Assembly (NCBI GenBank): GCA_005784505.1
Contig: VCAZ01000048.1
Span: 731,501 to 795,500 of the forward strand
Source of the DNA: Bagarius yarrelli
Taxonomy: Eukaryota > Chordata > Actinopteri > Siluriformes > Sisoridae
DNA length: 64,000 nucleotides
Reading direction: 5' to 3'
In this document: positions 12,301-22,000 of the stretch, in pieces
Layout: each line of letters starts with the position of its first letter
How positions within the stretch are numbered: the stretch's first letter is position 1
Position numbers and translations under genes: made by a program
The notes under the pieces: model-generated
What the model was told of the DNA's origin: nothing
The model's database searches: none
The model's input: the letters and a program-made list of their open reading frames with translations, nothing else

Positions 12301-15300
12301 TACAGTAATAAACAAAGAAAATGCTGGCTTTTCCATTGCCTGCCATTTTTGGGGGATAGTTTCTGCTTCTTGTTGTGTAGCAAACAGTGTTTGTTTGCCT
12401 GGAGGTTTTGCTGTGTCCTGGCAACCTTGTCCAAAACTTGTTTTGAATTGTTATACTTTAAGTCATTACTTAATGAGGACAGAATGCCATGGCCCACTTT
12501 AGCCATGTCACAATTTGTAAAATAATAAAATATTTAATATATAATAATATACAATACAAAAAAATGTGTTAATGGATATAGACAGTGATTTCTTTTTTTT
12601 TTTTAATTTGTGGCACACTGCCAAGTGCCAGAAATTAAAATGAATCACTTTCTAATCAATCTTTTCCCAGTTCTTACCCTGAAGGACATTTCTATGTTCT
12701 CTCCTCCCCAGATCTCCATTTCTTCATCATAGCTCCCAATGTGATAAAAATAATCTCTAGAGATAGAGAACAGTCCTCCAGCAAATGCTGGTGTTCTGTG
12801 CAGTATAAAAAAAAACAAATTCTTCACTTGTAAGAGTTCTTTACAAAGTTGTCTTTCACTTGTTTTCTTTACAATTATCTCTGTGTGCTGTGTCTCACTT
12901 GATAGGGTAGGTCTCATCTTTACGCCCCTTTTTTTCATGATCAGGCAAATTCTCCCAGCCGAAGGACAGAGCCCAGTCAAAGTTGCCTCGATTGTGGTTT
13001 TGCCCGTATGGAGAAGGCTTATTGAACTCGAATGTGTTTAGGTCGATAGTGGTAATGTCTGGACTCACCACTGCCGTGAAGTTCTCTGCTATCCGAGCCA
13101 GCAATGGCTCCAGCCAGCCATGAAAACATTCACCTGCATGGAAAAAATAAGCCTTTAATCGCTGTTTTAGAAGTCTGAGGATGTTCAACCTTTGAGCACT
13201 CTGTAAGGAGAACTGGTACCAAACTAACGTGCCAAGAACAACAGTGTAGTGCTGCATGACACAGACATCATTACTGCCACCATGTGTATTTGGGCAAGTA
13301 AAAAAATGTAGGGAAAGGTACAGGGTGTAGGGTGCTTATGGTGACTCAGTATTTTGGACTTACAGTGAGCATCCAGGAAAGTGAGGGTGTCTCCAGTGGC
13401 TACCGAGGCTCCCAGCAGTCGTGCAGTGATGAGGCCTTTCCTTTTGAGCTGCCGCACAACACGCACAATGTGCAGCTGCTTTAGATACTCATCCAGCTCC
13501 TCCTTCAGCCGTTCTGTATAATATACAACCAACATGGGTTTGTTACTGCTGGAAACAACTATGTTAAAGTGTGCACCTGTGCATATACGTAACAAGATAC
13601 GACAAGCGATAATAAAGTCTTTGATAAAACAGTGGGATCCTTTGCTTGATTGGCAGCTTTGTAAATTTCATATAAAAACCAACATTGAGGACGAGGTGGA
13701 AAATATCAAAGACACCATGTAAATGATTTATAAAGAGCTCATCAGTAGTAGTATAACTGCTCAATTCAATAAGAACACTTTGCATTGCAGTATGTAGGAA
13801 TATATATGTGGCAGAGAAAACCAAAAATAGAAGCCTATACCAGAATGGCCTCAATTACCCAAGGGCTGTGGCGACTGAGGACAGAATTATTATGACAGAA
13901 ATAACCTGTGCCACAGAGGAGGAATGTATGCAGAAATACTGATTAGCATGTATGGCTGCTGACTTAATTCTCTTAACTGTTAACATATTCAGTACAGAAG
14001 CATCTTTTCTGTACTATCCTAGGCAAATAAATGATTACAGGTCGAATGCTACTTCATTTGATCATAGAATGACAACATCAAAAATACTTTCTGGTTTAAG
14101 GTTCCACAGTTCCACAGCACTAATCCACCTTCACCAGTATAAATTCATAAACAACACTCTGTCATAACTCCCACAGAGTTACAGCTTTCACTGTGGGCCG
14201 AAGCTGTGAAAGGTCAGTATGGAAAGAAACAGTCTTAAATCGGTCAGATTGGTCTACATATTGGGAGACAATTTGGTAGGAAACAGAGATAAAGAAACAT
14301 GATTGGCAAATAAATATAGATATACTAAATTCTTCATCATTAAGTGGTCGTTTTAAAGACTAGTTTCCAACTAAAATCAAACATCAGGACCACTTAGTTA
14401 CACCAAGGATGTCCCAATGTGCCTGAACCCAACCAAATACCTTCAACAGACACCCCCATCAAAGACCGCTATGCTTTCTGCACTAATAGCATTTAAGAGC
14501 CACTGGTACAAAGAACCGGCCAGTTTGGCAAGAGCTATAAAGCGGCCCAATTGACTGCCTTTAGTTGTTTTAAGCAAACAGGTGCCTTTGCAGCACTACA
14601 AGCTGAGGAATATTTACCGTCTGTGCTGGCATCATCAACGAGAATGATCTCTTTAAGAAGAAGGGAGGGAGAAGTGTGGAGCACACTGTAGACCGTTCGC
14701 AGCAATGTGCTCCATGCTTCGTTGTGGAACACGATGATCACACTCGTGGTCGGTAAGGGTGGGCAGCGCCTAAATGTCTGCTCTATGCATCTAAAAAAAA
14801 ATAGAAAGAAAAACAGAAAGAAAGAGTTGGAATGGTGCTTGAAGAGACAGAGCAAGACAGATGAACGCCACTCTCCCACTGCCATAAAACAGGGTGTACA
14901 ACCATAAGGTGAATACATCCATGAAATATCTGTGGTTCACTGGATGACCAACACCCTTAACAACAGAAAAGGACAATAAAAATGGGTCTTTTACAGTCTC
15001 AATTGCCTAGTCAAACAAATAAGAACAAGAACAGGCTTGTGTAATTAGCCAGACATAGCTCTTTCTTTCTTCCTCTTAAATCAGTGCTTCAACAAGGCAG
15101 ACATGCTTAAGCAATGTCTCAGGAAGACGTTTTTCAGAGAAGAAGCCGATTTTAAATCTGAATTTTAGCTTTAGTGTATGCTAGAAATAAATATATGTAC
15201 GTTACTACAACATTATTATGTCAAAGTAAGCTCAAATACTAATATATATATATATAAGTTAACACTAGATGGCACTATGTTTTCTAATTAGCAAAAAACT

Positions 15301-15915
15301 AAAAAATATTGTGTTGAGTTATTGTGGGAAGTGTCTAGCGTTATTTATTATATAGGCAGTATTATAGTATAGGTTAATAAAATTTGGTTTCATAATGAAA
15401 TAAATAGTGTATACGTACTCTGGAGGCCTTGTATCAGGGCCGAGGTCTCGACTGAGTGAGATACGATCACTAGCATACAGGTTAAAGCAGTGTTTTTCCT
15501 CGCCCTGCTCCTTCTCCTTTTGCTCAGCTGGGCTAAGATTCTCCGTATGGAAGGGTTTCCCTGAGGCGCCCGGGGCACTGGGATTTTGTGGGGGTCGTTC
15601 CAGCACAGGTCTCAGCTCTGAGGCTGTGTAGTAACCAGGCAGACAGGTCTGACTGCCCCTGCTCTCCTGCTGCCTTACTGGGGCTCGGATCTGCATCTTT
15701 GGCATGGCATCCCTAAAGTTATTCACAGCCCCCATTACCATGCCCAGCATGGTGTCTCGTTTCTCTACAATCCCTTTTAGCCAGGGTTCCTCCTGTGGGC
15801 TCTGACTGACCACCTCTCTTTGCATCAGGAACAAAAATGTGACAAACACCAACGCAGCAATGGCAACCTTCCATGGGTGCAAACGCCTGCGCAGCAGTCT
15901 GCGGATTAAAGTCAT
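8089..15915 (-). CDS. galnt3: Polypeptide N-acetylgalactosaminyltransferase 3 (10 coding exons, complete)
   Basis: Golgi enzyme that transfers GalNAc from UDP-GalNAc to Ser/Thr, starting mucin-type O-glycans; the mammalian orthologue protects FGF23 from cleavage. Coding exons in gene order: 15419-15915, 14618-14790, 13364-13513, 12899-13133, 12678-12795, 11599-11799, 9448-9579, 8918-9019, 8585-8737, 8089-8202, summing to 1875 nt (624 residues; human about 633). Layout is that of a type II membrane protein: short basic cytoplasmic tail, signal anchor about residues 17-32, stem to about 165, GT-A catalytic domain with the DxH metal site (D271, H273), then a ricin-type lectin domain from about 500. 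Every junction is GT-AG and in phase. Synteny and close similarity to human GALNT3 (for example CPPLPTTSVIIVFHNEAWST) support orthology; GALNT6 is the nearest alternative. Confidence 0.96.
8585..8737 (-). CDS. galnt3: galnt3 coding exon 9: lectin beta repeat
   Basis: Encodes YFELSTHHEIRHNIQKEL to QTWELQE (residues 537-587), with CLH (C555) and a QxW-type QTW. The acceptor AG follows an almost pure TA stretch (8738-8762) and not a polypyrimidine tract, which is unusual. Confidence 0.93.
8738..8762. repeat. TA-rich stretch at galnt3 exon 9 acceptor
   Basis: Alternating TA with one break immediately precedes exon 9 on the gene strand and replaces the usual pyrimidine tract. Confidence 0.8.
8918..9019 (-). 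CDS. galnt3: galnt3 coding exon 8: lectin alpha repeat
   Basis: Encodes IKNTGKDMCLDVGENN to CHGLGGNQ (residues 503-536), holding the CLD motif (C511) of the first ricin-like repeat. Donor GTACCA. Confidence 0.94.
9324..9366. repeat. (TG)n(AG)n compound microsatellite in galnt3 intron 7
   Basis: About 14 TG units followed by about seven GA units. Open frames over it are artefacts. Confidence 0.9.
9448..9579 (-). CDS. galnt3: galnt3 coding exon 7: linker to lectin domain
   Basis: Encodes RTFGDISKRLELRERLQC to LNPVQFGA (residues 459-502), with the CKSFSWYLKNVYPEV block that precedes the lectin domain. Donor GTAAGT. Confidence 0.94.
10307..10700 (+). repeat. Mermaid-like SINE with (TGGA)n tail
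   Basis: It starts with GGGCAGCACGGTGG, the hallmark head of an abundant fish repeat, and includes decayed CATGTGCTCCCTGTGCCTG, CATGTATGTTTTGG and GACTGGTGACCTCTCC blocks. It ends in an ATGG/GATG microsatellite at about 10617-10694. Near-matching target duplications (TTCTTTGT at 10299-10306 and 10703-10710) flank it. It lies in galnt3 intron 6 in the reverse direction to the gene. The family name is from memory. Confidence 0.8.
10617..10694. repeat. (ATGG)n tetranucleotide microsatellite
   Basis: About 18 near-perfect units ending in GATAGATAGA. It is the tail of the SINE at 10307. A shorter cousin lies at 19711-19746. Confidence 0.95.
11599..11799 (-). CDS. galnt3: galnt3 coding exon 6: end of catalytic domain
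   Basis: Encodes VWQCGGQLEIIPCSIVGH to NQQAAQMSKE (residues 392-458), including VGHVFRTKSPHTFPKG, the family's conserved loop. Donor GTAATG. Confidence 0.95.
12678..12795 (-). CDS. galnt3: galnt3 coding exon 5: catalytic core
   Basis: Encodes TPAFAGGLFSISRDYF to WGGENIEMSFR (to residue 391). The WGGEN(I/L)E motif is diagnostic of GalNAc-transferases. Donor GTAAGA. Confidence 0.95.
12899..13133 (-). CDS. galnt3: galnt3 coding exon 4: catalytic core
   Basis: Encodes ECFHGWLEPLLARIAENF to RKDETYPIK (about residues 275-352), including NHNRGNFDWALSFGWE, a conserved acceptor-binding stretch. Donor GTGAGA. Confidence 0.95.
13364..13513 (-). CDS. galnt3: galnt3 coding exon 3: DxH motif
   Basis: Encodes RLKEELDEYLKQLHIV to TLTFLDAHC. 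D271 and H273 form the metal/UDP-GalNAc DxH site. Donor GTAAGT; Cys274 is split across the intron. Confidence 0.95.
14618..14790 (-). CDS. galnt3: galnt3 coding exon 2: start of GT-A fold
   Basis: Encodes CIEQTFRRCPPLPTTS through EIILVDDASTD (residues 166-223), the first nucleotide-sugar-binding strands. Acceptor follows a T-rich tract; donor GTAAAT. Confidence 0.95.
15419..15915 (-). CDS. galnt3: galnt3 coding exon 1: tail, signal anchor and stem
   Basis: ATG at 15915-15913 with A at -3. Residues 1-165: Arg-rich cytoplasmic tail (MTLIRRLLRRRLHPWK), hydrophobic anchor AALVFVTFLFLM, then a Pro/Ser/Gln-rich stem ending at RPPE. Donor GTACGT; the last codon is split. Phase and the RPPE junction match human. 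Confidence 0.95.
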
Positions 15916-16012
15916 TCTTCTGTGGTAGGATTAAATAGTGTGGTGTGTGTCCTTCTGGAGCTTGGCAGACAATGATTCACCTGACACACGATGTGAGTGA
16001 CATCACTGACTC
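15916..16012 (-). other. galnt3: galnt3 5' UTR part of coding exon 1 (inferred)
   Basis: An acceptor (pyrimidine-rich CTCAATTTTCTTTCAC then TTTAG) ends at 16013 on the gene strand, so 97 nt of 5' UTR would precede the start codon. This stretch holds a short uORF from an ATG near 16003 and the second half of the longer uORF described under 17701. Confidence 0.55.
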
Positions 16013-17165
16013 CTAAACTTGTGAAAGAAAATTGAGTGAGTGAAAATTAGTGACTAAGCACAACATTAAGGTAAATATATAGTAACAAAACAGCTTCTCT
16101 CTCTCCCCCCCCCAAAAAAAAAAGCCTGGGTTAAATAATGACTATAGGATTGGAAAAGGAAAAACTGAGGTTTTTACTCAGTTTCAGCATCTAAGCTTTA
16201 AAGGAATCCAAAATAAACATTTCTACTGACATTCAAGACCCTTTTTAGGATGACTGGGAAATTATTCTCAATGAGAGAAATGTGTTTTATGTCTTTTTAT
16301 ACATTCTCCAGGAAACTACTGCTGAGGTTTCGATCCGTCCAAATTGAAACATGGTAACAAAAGCAAATATATATTTAAAAACACACATTCACACTTTAAG
16401 CAAGGGGTAAAATGACGTGACGTGACAGCCAGCATATTTTAAATATGGGGTAGAATGATGTGAAGTGACAGTTAACCTATTATATCCATCCTATATGACT
16501 CACTAGGGTCAAAATAACACCTATACCTAAAACCCCACATTCAGGGATGCTTTTTATTTAAAAAAATTATAATCTTACCCAGATTACACTGCCATAACAT
16601 AGGGCATGCCAGCACAACATATAATCCAATACTCATCGAGACAATGAGGATTTAATCCAAGCAGAATTCCAACAAGAGGGACAACCTCCCATAAAGTTCC
16701 AATCCAGACAAAATCAGTTTAGATATTTTTGTAAGATAACTGCTGCAGGTTTTGTCGAACATGAACACCATCCGTCTCGAACCCTGAGAAAACAGCCACG
16801 TAACTAAAGACAGCGCGTCTGATACGACACACCACTTCCGTGTGTTGAATCCAGGTGTGCTTGTCAGGTAAAAAGTTAGAGAGCGAGTCTGTACTACGCA
16901 TGCGCAGAGGCCACCTATACCAATACTCCACGCCAAAGCTACACATAGAAAGGTACAAAAGATTTGCCCGATTGTAGAAGTGCGTTTATTTCTGAATGAA
17001 TAAATAATAATAATAATAATGAACACTTGACTAACGAATGTATTTGTTTCATATTTTTTAAATTTGATTCGAAGACAAATTGTGTGGATTATAATTATAT
17101 ATATATGTATTTATATATAAACACACCACGTGTAGTATGTTTTACTGACCTGTGTATGAGATTAT

Positions 17166-17189
17166 ACACACACACACACACACACACAG
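17166..17189. repeat. (CA)n microsatellite
   Basis: About 12 CA units in the inferred galnt3 intron 1. Confidence 0.9.
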
Positions 17190-17409
17190 TTGCCCTGCAT
17201 TTAGTTTAATTATTAGTATGTGAGATTTTACAGTCAAAGTGATGCACCAAACTGGCTTCAAATGTCTGTAAATGCGTCTTGGCCATGTTTATGGTTTAGG
17301 CCACTTAAACATTTTTTTTTTTTTAGAAAAAAGTCAGACTAACTCTATCAATCCGCTGCTGTTTATAATACAACAGGTTAGAAACGTAGCCGAAAAAAAA
17401 AAAAAAATT

Positions 17410-17500
17410 AAGCGGCTTCTCGCGAGCCCCTCGCTCCCAAACGGTTGCTGGGAGACAGCGAGCAAAGGCACGCGCGCGAACCGCATCAAACTCGAAGCAA
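17410..17500. promoter_or_regulatory. CpG-rich promoter-like segment with BANP-like and RFX X-box-like motifs
   Basis: TCTCGCGAGC (17418-17427) differs by one base from the BANP consensus TCTCGCGAGA. GTTGCTGGGAGAC (17444-17456) fits the RFX X-box pattern RYYNYY-N-RRNRAC exactly. The segment is locally CpG-dense (CGCGCGCGAACCGC follows) in otherwise AT-rich DNA. It may be an alternative galnt3 promoter or serve an unannotated transcript. Motif-level inference only. Confidence 0.4.
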
Positions 17501-17631
17501 GACTTAACACACACAGACACACGATTCCCAAAATCGCAGACTTTGAATAAAGTTACGATCCCAAGCAAAAAATAAAATAAATAAATAATTTGCGACATTT
17601 AAAAGAACCGCACAAACTGCTGGAAACTTAC

Positions 17632-17762
17632 CCCACGTGTGAAAGCTTGGTTTGTGTTGAACTGCTCGCGTCTGATCGCCGGCGGTCTCACGGAGGTTCA
17701 TCCGGATTCTTTCAGAGATTATCGAGACCAGTGACAACCCCGGCGTCTGACAGCGAAGACAA
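17632..17762 (-). other. galnt3: galnt3 non-coding first exon (inferred)
   Basis: A strong donor (GGG|GTAAGT, exon edge 17632) lies about 130 nt below a TATAAAAG box, in a locally GC-rich block. This is the best candidate first exon. It includes an ATG at 17701-17699 that opens a reading frame continuing in phase into the coding exon. A second donor-like site (GATG|GTAAGT, edge 17847) suggests an alternative first exon further upstream. Confidence 0.45.
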
Positions 17763-17787
17763 AGGGATGCCAACAAGTAATGCTTTA

Positions 17788-17795
17788 CTTTTATA
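17788..17795 (-). promoter_or_regulatory. galnt3: TATA box candidate for galnt3
   Basis: TATAAAAG on the gene strand, about 30 nt before the start of the inferred non-coding exon. Confidence 0.4.
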
Positions 17796-18493
17796 CCCGA
17801 TGTCTTTATTGTATTTTGACTTTGATTAGGGAGGTGAAAAACTTACCATCGCACTCGCAAATAATGTTGGTTAGTCCATAATGTCTCGGGAGTGTATAAA
17901 GAACAGACAGACAGACAGACAGCAGGAGCGATGGCCACGAGAGACAGAAACAGCGGTGTGTCTGTGGCTGTTCAGCTCTATACAGACAGACATGCCAAGA
18001 TGGGGCACCAGCTTCAGATCCACAAGACTTCCCCCTCTGTCCTTACTGGCACCTCAATGAGCAAGCAAAGTGAAGCTGCTCCTTTACCACACAATTAGGA
18101 CTAAAGTGGAATATCAAGATTTTGCATCTGGCAGCACATCTGCATTGCAATTTTATTTATTTCAAGTTGTATTAAACTGCTGCAATAACAGTAGAACTAT
18201 TATTACTCATGCTGAAATCTGAGTTTCATAAACAGGGTGTGCTCAAATACAACAAAGGGTTTTTTTCCCCTCACTTCGAAGAGCTGACGCCTGAATAGGA
18301 CAGAGGAGAGAGGATGTCTTGAGAAAGAAAACAAAAGGGCTCAGTATTTCTGACAGTGAAAAGATGGCCAGAATGATCGTTCCGAGCGCTTCTTATAGCC
18401 TAATTTGATCCCTATGGACTGAAAGTAAAATAAAATGATGAATTAAAGGAGTGTTGTGCTGTCAGTGATTTAATTTGTGCTGTACGACAAATT

Positions 18494-18499
18494 TTTATT
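18494..18499 (-). terminator. ttc21b: AATAAA candidate poly(A) signal for ttc21b
   Basis: Minus-strand AATAAA about 520 nt below the ttc21b stop codon, beyond a (GT)n array and a SINE copy. Alternatives are ATTAAA hexamers near 18714 and 18747. Confidence 0.4.
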
Positions 18500-18525
18500 G
18501 AATGTAAAGTCATATGAACAGTATA

Positions 18526-18670
18526 GACATGACATAGTGGTTAGGGTGTTGGACTGCTAACCAGAGGATTGTGGGTTTGATTCCCAACACCACCAAATTA
18601 CCACTGCTGACACTCTGAAAAAGGCCCTTAACCACCAATCGATCAAGTGTATAAACGAGGTTAAAAAAAA
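18526..18670 (+). repeat. tRNA-derived SINE fragment
   Basis: A head (CATAGTGGTTAGGGTGTTGG) and B box (GTGGGTTTGATTCCC), followed by CACCACCAAATTACCACTGCTG and an AAAAAAAAACCC end. Same broad family as the copy at 27455. It lies in the probable ttc21b 3' UTR, antisense to it. Confidence 0.75.
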
Positions 18671-18924
18671 ACCCAAAAAGAATGCTAAATTCCAGAAATG
18701 TAAATGTGTCTCTTTTTTAATATAACAGTATTTTTTCTTACAGGCAATTTAATACAGCATTATTGAAAATAATGACTGAAAACATAATTCACACCAATAC
18801 ATAAAAAAAAACAGTTGAAAAGTATAATACTAAATTATAGTAAACAAACACCACTGTTGTTAAGATGCTAACACATGTTTGGCTTTTGGACAAATAACAC
18901 ATAAGTTATAGCAAAACAATTGCA

Positions 18925-18928
<4 letters not shown>

Positions 18929-19015
<87 letters not shown>
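18929..19015. repeat. (CA)43 microsatellite abutting the ttc21b stop codon
   Basis: An uninterrupted 87-nt CA/TG array. On the gene strand it begins one base after the TGA stop and forms the start of the 3' UTR. Confidence 0.97.
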
Positions 19016-19016
<1 letters not shown>

Positions 19017-19017
<1 letters not shown>

Positions 19018-19094
19018 CAAGATCTCAAAGCAGCTCTTGCTTTGTCCAGAATGTCCTTTCTTATCCTCGGATAGTTTGGGTGCGCATCCAAGAC
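19017..19094 (-). CDS. ttc21b: ttc21b exon 29 and stop
   Basis: Residues 1295-1319, VLDAHPNYPRIRKDILDK to ALRS, then TGA at 19019-19017. The stop is separated from an 87-nt GT array by one base. Confidence 0.95.
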
Positions 19095-22000
19095 CTAAGG
19101 AAACACAATTCTTATTAGTTACCTTTTTAAGCATTTAAGACAGAGATGAAATGGGGGAGACAGAGTGAGAGGAAGGTGGGACCGGGAAGGACCCAAGACG
19201 AAATTGAACCCAGCGCAACTGCACATGCGAGTGCCGGAGCCTTAACCCACTATACCACGGCACCGGCCAATTAGTTACCTTTTGATATTTTTTTTTTTTT
19301 TTTTAACTAGAGTATAAAAGGAAAATAATTACTTACTTTATGACAAACATCTATGGCATCAACGTGTCGCTTTGCCTTTAAGTAATTAAAAGCTAGTTTG
19401 TACCCTATAACAAATAATAATAATAATTTAAAAAAAAAATCAATATTAACAATTTTATTGAATGCCTAGAAATTAAGGATAGCGAATAACTGTAAACGTA
19501 CCGATTGTTGGATTGGTCTGATTACCATATTTCCAGGCTAGTTCATAATTCATGGCTGCATCCCTAAAAGATTGCTCCTTCTCCATAATATAGCCCATGT
19601 ATTCATAAGCTTTGCAGCACGACTGTGGAAATCACATCATAATCAAAGATTTGTGACATTAAAATACATAATACATTATTTACTAAAATTATTGATTGTT
19701 TTCCACAAACAAATGGATGGATGGATGGAAGGATTGATGGATGGATCAAAAAAAATGACTACACGAAGGTGTGAATTAACTGTATGGCTTTAGGTTTTGA
19801 GGAAGAGATCACTTTAGTCCAGGACAGAGCCATTTATTCCTGTTTCTCCAAAGGTTCAGTAGAACCTGACAAAAGGGTTTGAATAGTTCCATCCAGAATA
19901 AAATCTAGGGATTAAACCTGATTGCTAGACAATGCAAACCTTATTGTGGCGTAGGCAGCGTTTTAACAGCTCTCCCGCCAGGTCGTATTTGCCTGACTGG
20001 ATGTAGATATCTGCCAAAAGCAGCCAGCTCTTCTCAAACTCATCTGCATCAGTAATGTTCCAGTTCATCTTGGCAATGCGTTTGAGCTGGTTCCTGGCTC
20101 GAGGAGTCTGTTTGAGGATCATGTAGGCTGTGGCCATTGCCAACAGTGCAGGAACATGGTCCTTCTGTGATTCAGAACAGTGAGGAAGGCATCAGTATTT
20201 GAACAATATATACATCACGGCAGCCATTATAACTTTGACCAGAATAAAGCACAAAGGAGAATTAAATAAATGAAAGTAAAATTATTACAGTTTGTTTAAA
20301 AAGTTGTGATTTTTTTACTAAAGCATACTTTAAAAAACGATTTAAAAGCATAGACTGTGGCCTGCGATATTATAGCCTACAATATTATCACAGTAATGTT
20401 TACCAAGGTGTGTGACTGTGTGTATATGACTGCATGTGTATATTTAGATAGACTTTGTGTACTATTGATCCTGTCCATCAGGTTTTTGCACCTCATTGTT
20501 TGCAATCTCAATGAACACTCCGAGAGCTTTCTCCACGTTGGCCTTCTGCTTGGTAGCCAGGTAACAGTAATGCTCAAGGATACGCAGCTGTGTGTAGCCT
20601 TGAGGCGTCTGAGGCTTCAGCTCCTTTAACAGTTTCTCTGCTGTTCGCACTGCCAGCTGCTCTGACTCCTGTTTTTCTGTGGAGTTCCTGATATGGCAAA
20701 TTATTAATCAGTACATAAAGAAGCAAGTTGTGTGTGCATATATAAAGGCCTTTAATTTTACCTTTTGCTTCCAGCAATAAACAGCAGATGCAATGCTTTG
20801 CCACAATTATGATTATTAATTATTTGTTTATAAACCAGATATTAAATACTGATTGCAAGTCTTAGGTTTTTACTTCCTACTTCTAATACTAAAATACTCT
20901 ACAGAACATTAAGGTGTGGTCCTGCTATATTTACTTACCCCATATCTCCATCCAGGTTCTCAAACACCTCACCTCCCATCGTCTCGTTATCTGGGTTTAA
21001 ACAAATCTCAATCATGTTGTAGCCAGCATTCTGGCCCCAGTCATTGTCCTTACGAGCCTTATTAAAGTGACGCAAACCTTCATTGGGTTCACCAGTGTAC
21101 CTGAGACACAGTGTAAAGAAATCACTGTAATTTCCCTGTTATGTAACATTTATTTTAGTTTTTTTTAAATAATAAGGAACAAGCTAATTGTATAGCAGGG
21201 AGATACATGTAATTTAGCCTTGTAGGGAACTGGTGGCTCAAATGGTTAAGGCTCTGGGTTGTTGATCAAAAAATTTATGCCACTCTTGGGCACTTAACCC
21301 TCTCTCTGCTCCATGAGTGATTAATAATAATATTTTTGATCACCGCTTTAAAAGCTGGGATATGCAAAGTAATGAATTTTATTACTTCGATTATCTGTCC
21401 ATTTTTTAATGCCTAATACTGATGAAGCCTGGAGACTATTCCGGGGGATGCATGGCACAAGTAGGGGGCAAAACGTCTTTCAAGGTACAATCATACATAT
21501 TTGTGCACCAAGTACGTTTTGATATTTCTTCAACACATGCATTGTCCAAACTGCGCTTGGTTTTGAGTTAATTGTAAAGATTTGTAATGTTTCCAGCCAA
21601 TCGTGATTTACATGTTTTATAGAACTTCAGTCTGCATTTGTTCATCTCTTTTAAAACAGAAATGCTGACATATCATTGAGGTGCTTCCTTGTTTGGGTGC
21701 CAAAGATATTTTACTATCCGCATCGACCTACAACTTTGACCATACATTAATTATTAAATCACTTATTTATTGTAAACCATTGCAATATTCACATTTGCAA
21801 TTTTTGATAATTTAATCATATTGTGCAGCCCTAATGCTAACCACTAAGCCCATCAAGCCTATAGGCTGGTTTCTTGTGGTACCAGAAAATATGTCAAGGT
21901 CAATCAATCATCTGTCATAATAATATAGATAGAACCATTGGAAATTTACATACATGGTGAAACAAGCAGTGGATGCCTGAGAATTTAAATGATAATATTT

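Larger units (their letters stand above)
16013..17631 (-). other. galnt3: galnt3 first intron (inferred), holding a promoter-like cluster
   Basis: No coding exon is visible. It contains a C/A homopolymer run (16103-16123), a CA microsatellite (17166-17189), and motifs resembling NRF1 (16895-16907), BANP (17418-17427) and RFX X-box (17444-17456) sites, treated separately. Confidence 0.45.

Noticed and set aside
18526..18620. Possible tRNA genes at the SINE heads (also 2600, 19200, 27600, 43130)
   Set aside because: A and B boxes are present but no foldable cloverleaf with a sensible anticodon arm; all are SINE heads.
18868..19138. Cys-Val and Thr-His repeat open frames
   Set aside because: Translations of the CA/GT microsatellite; the real coding frame here is ttc21b exon 29.
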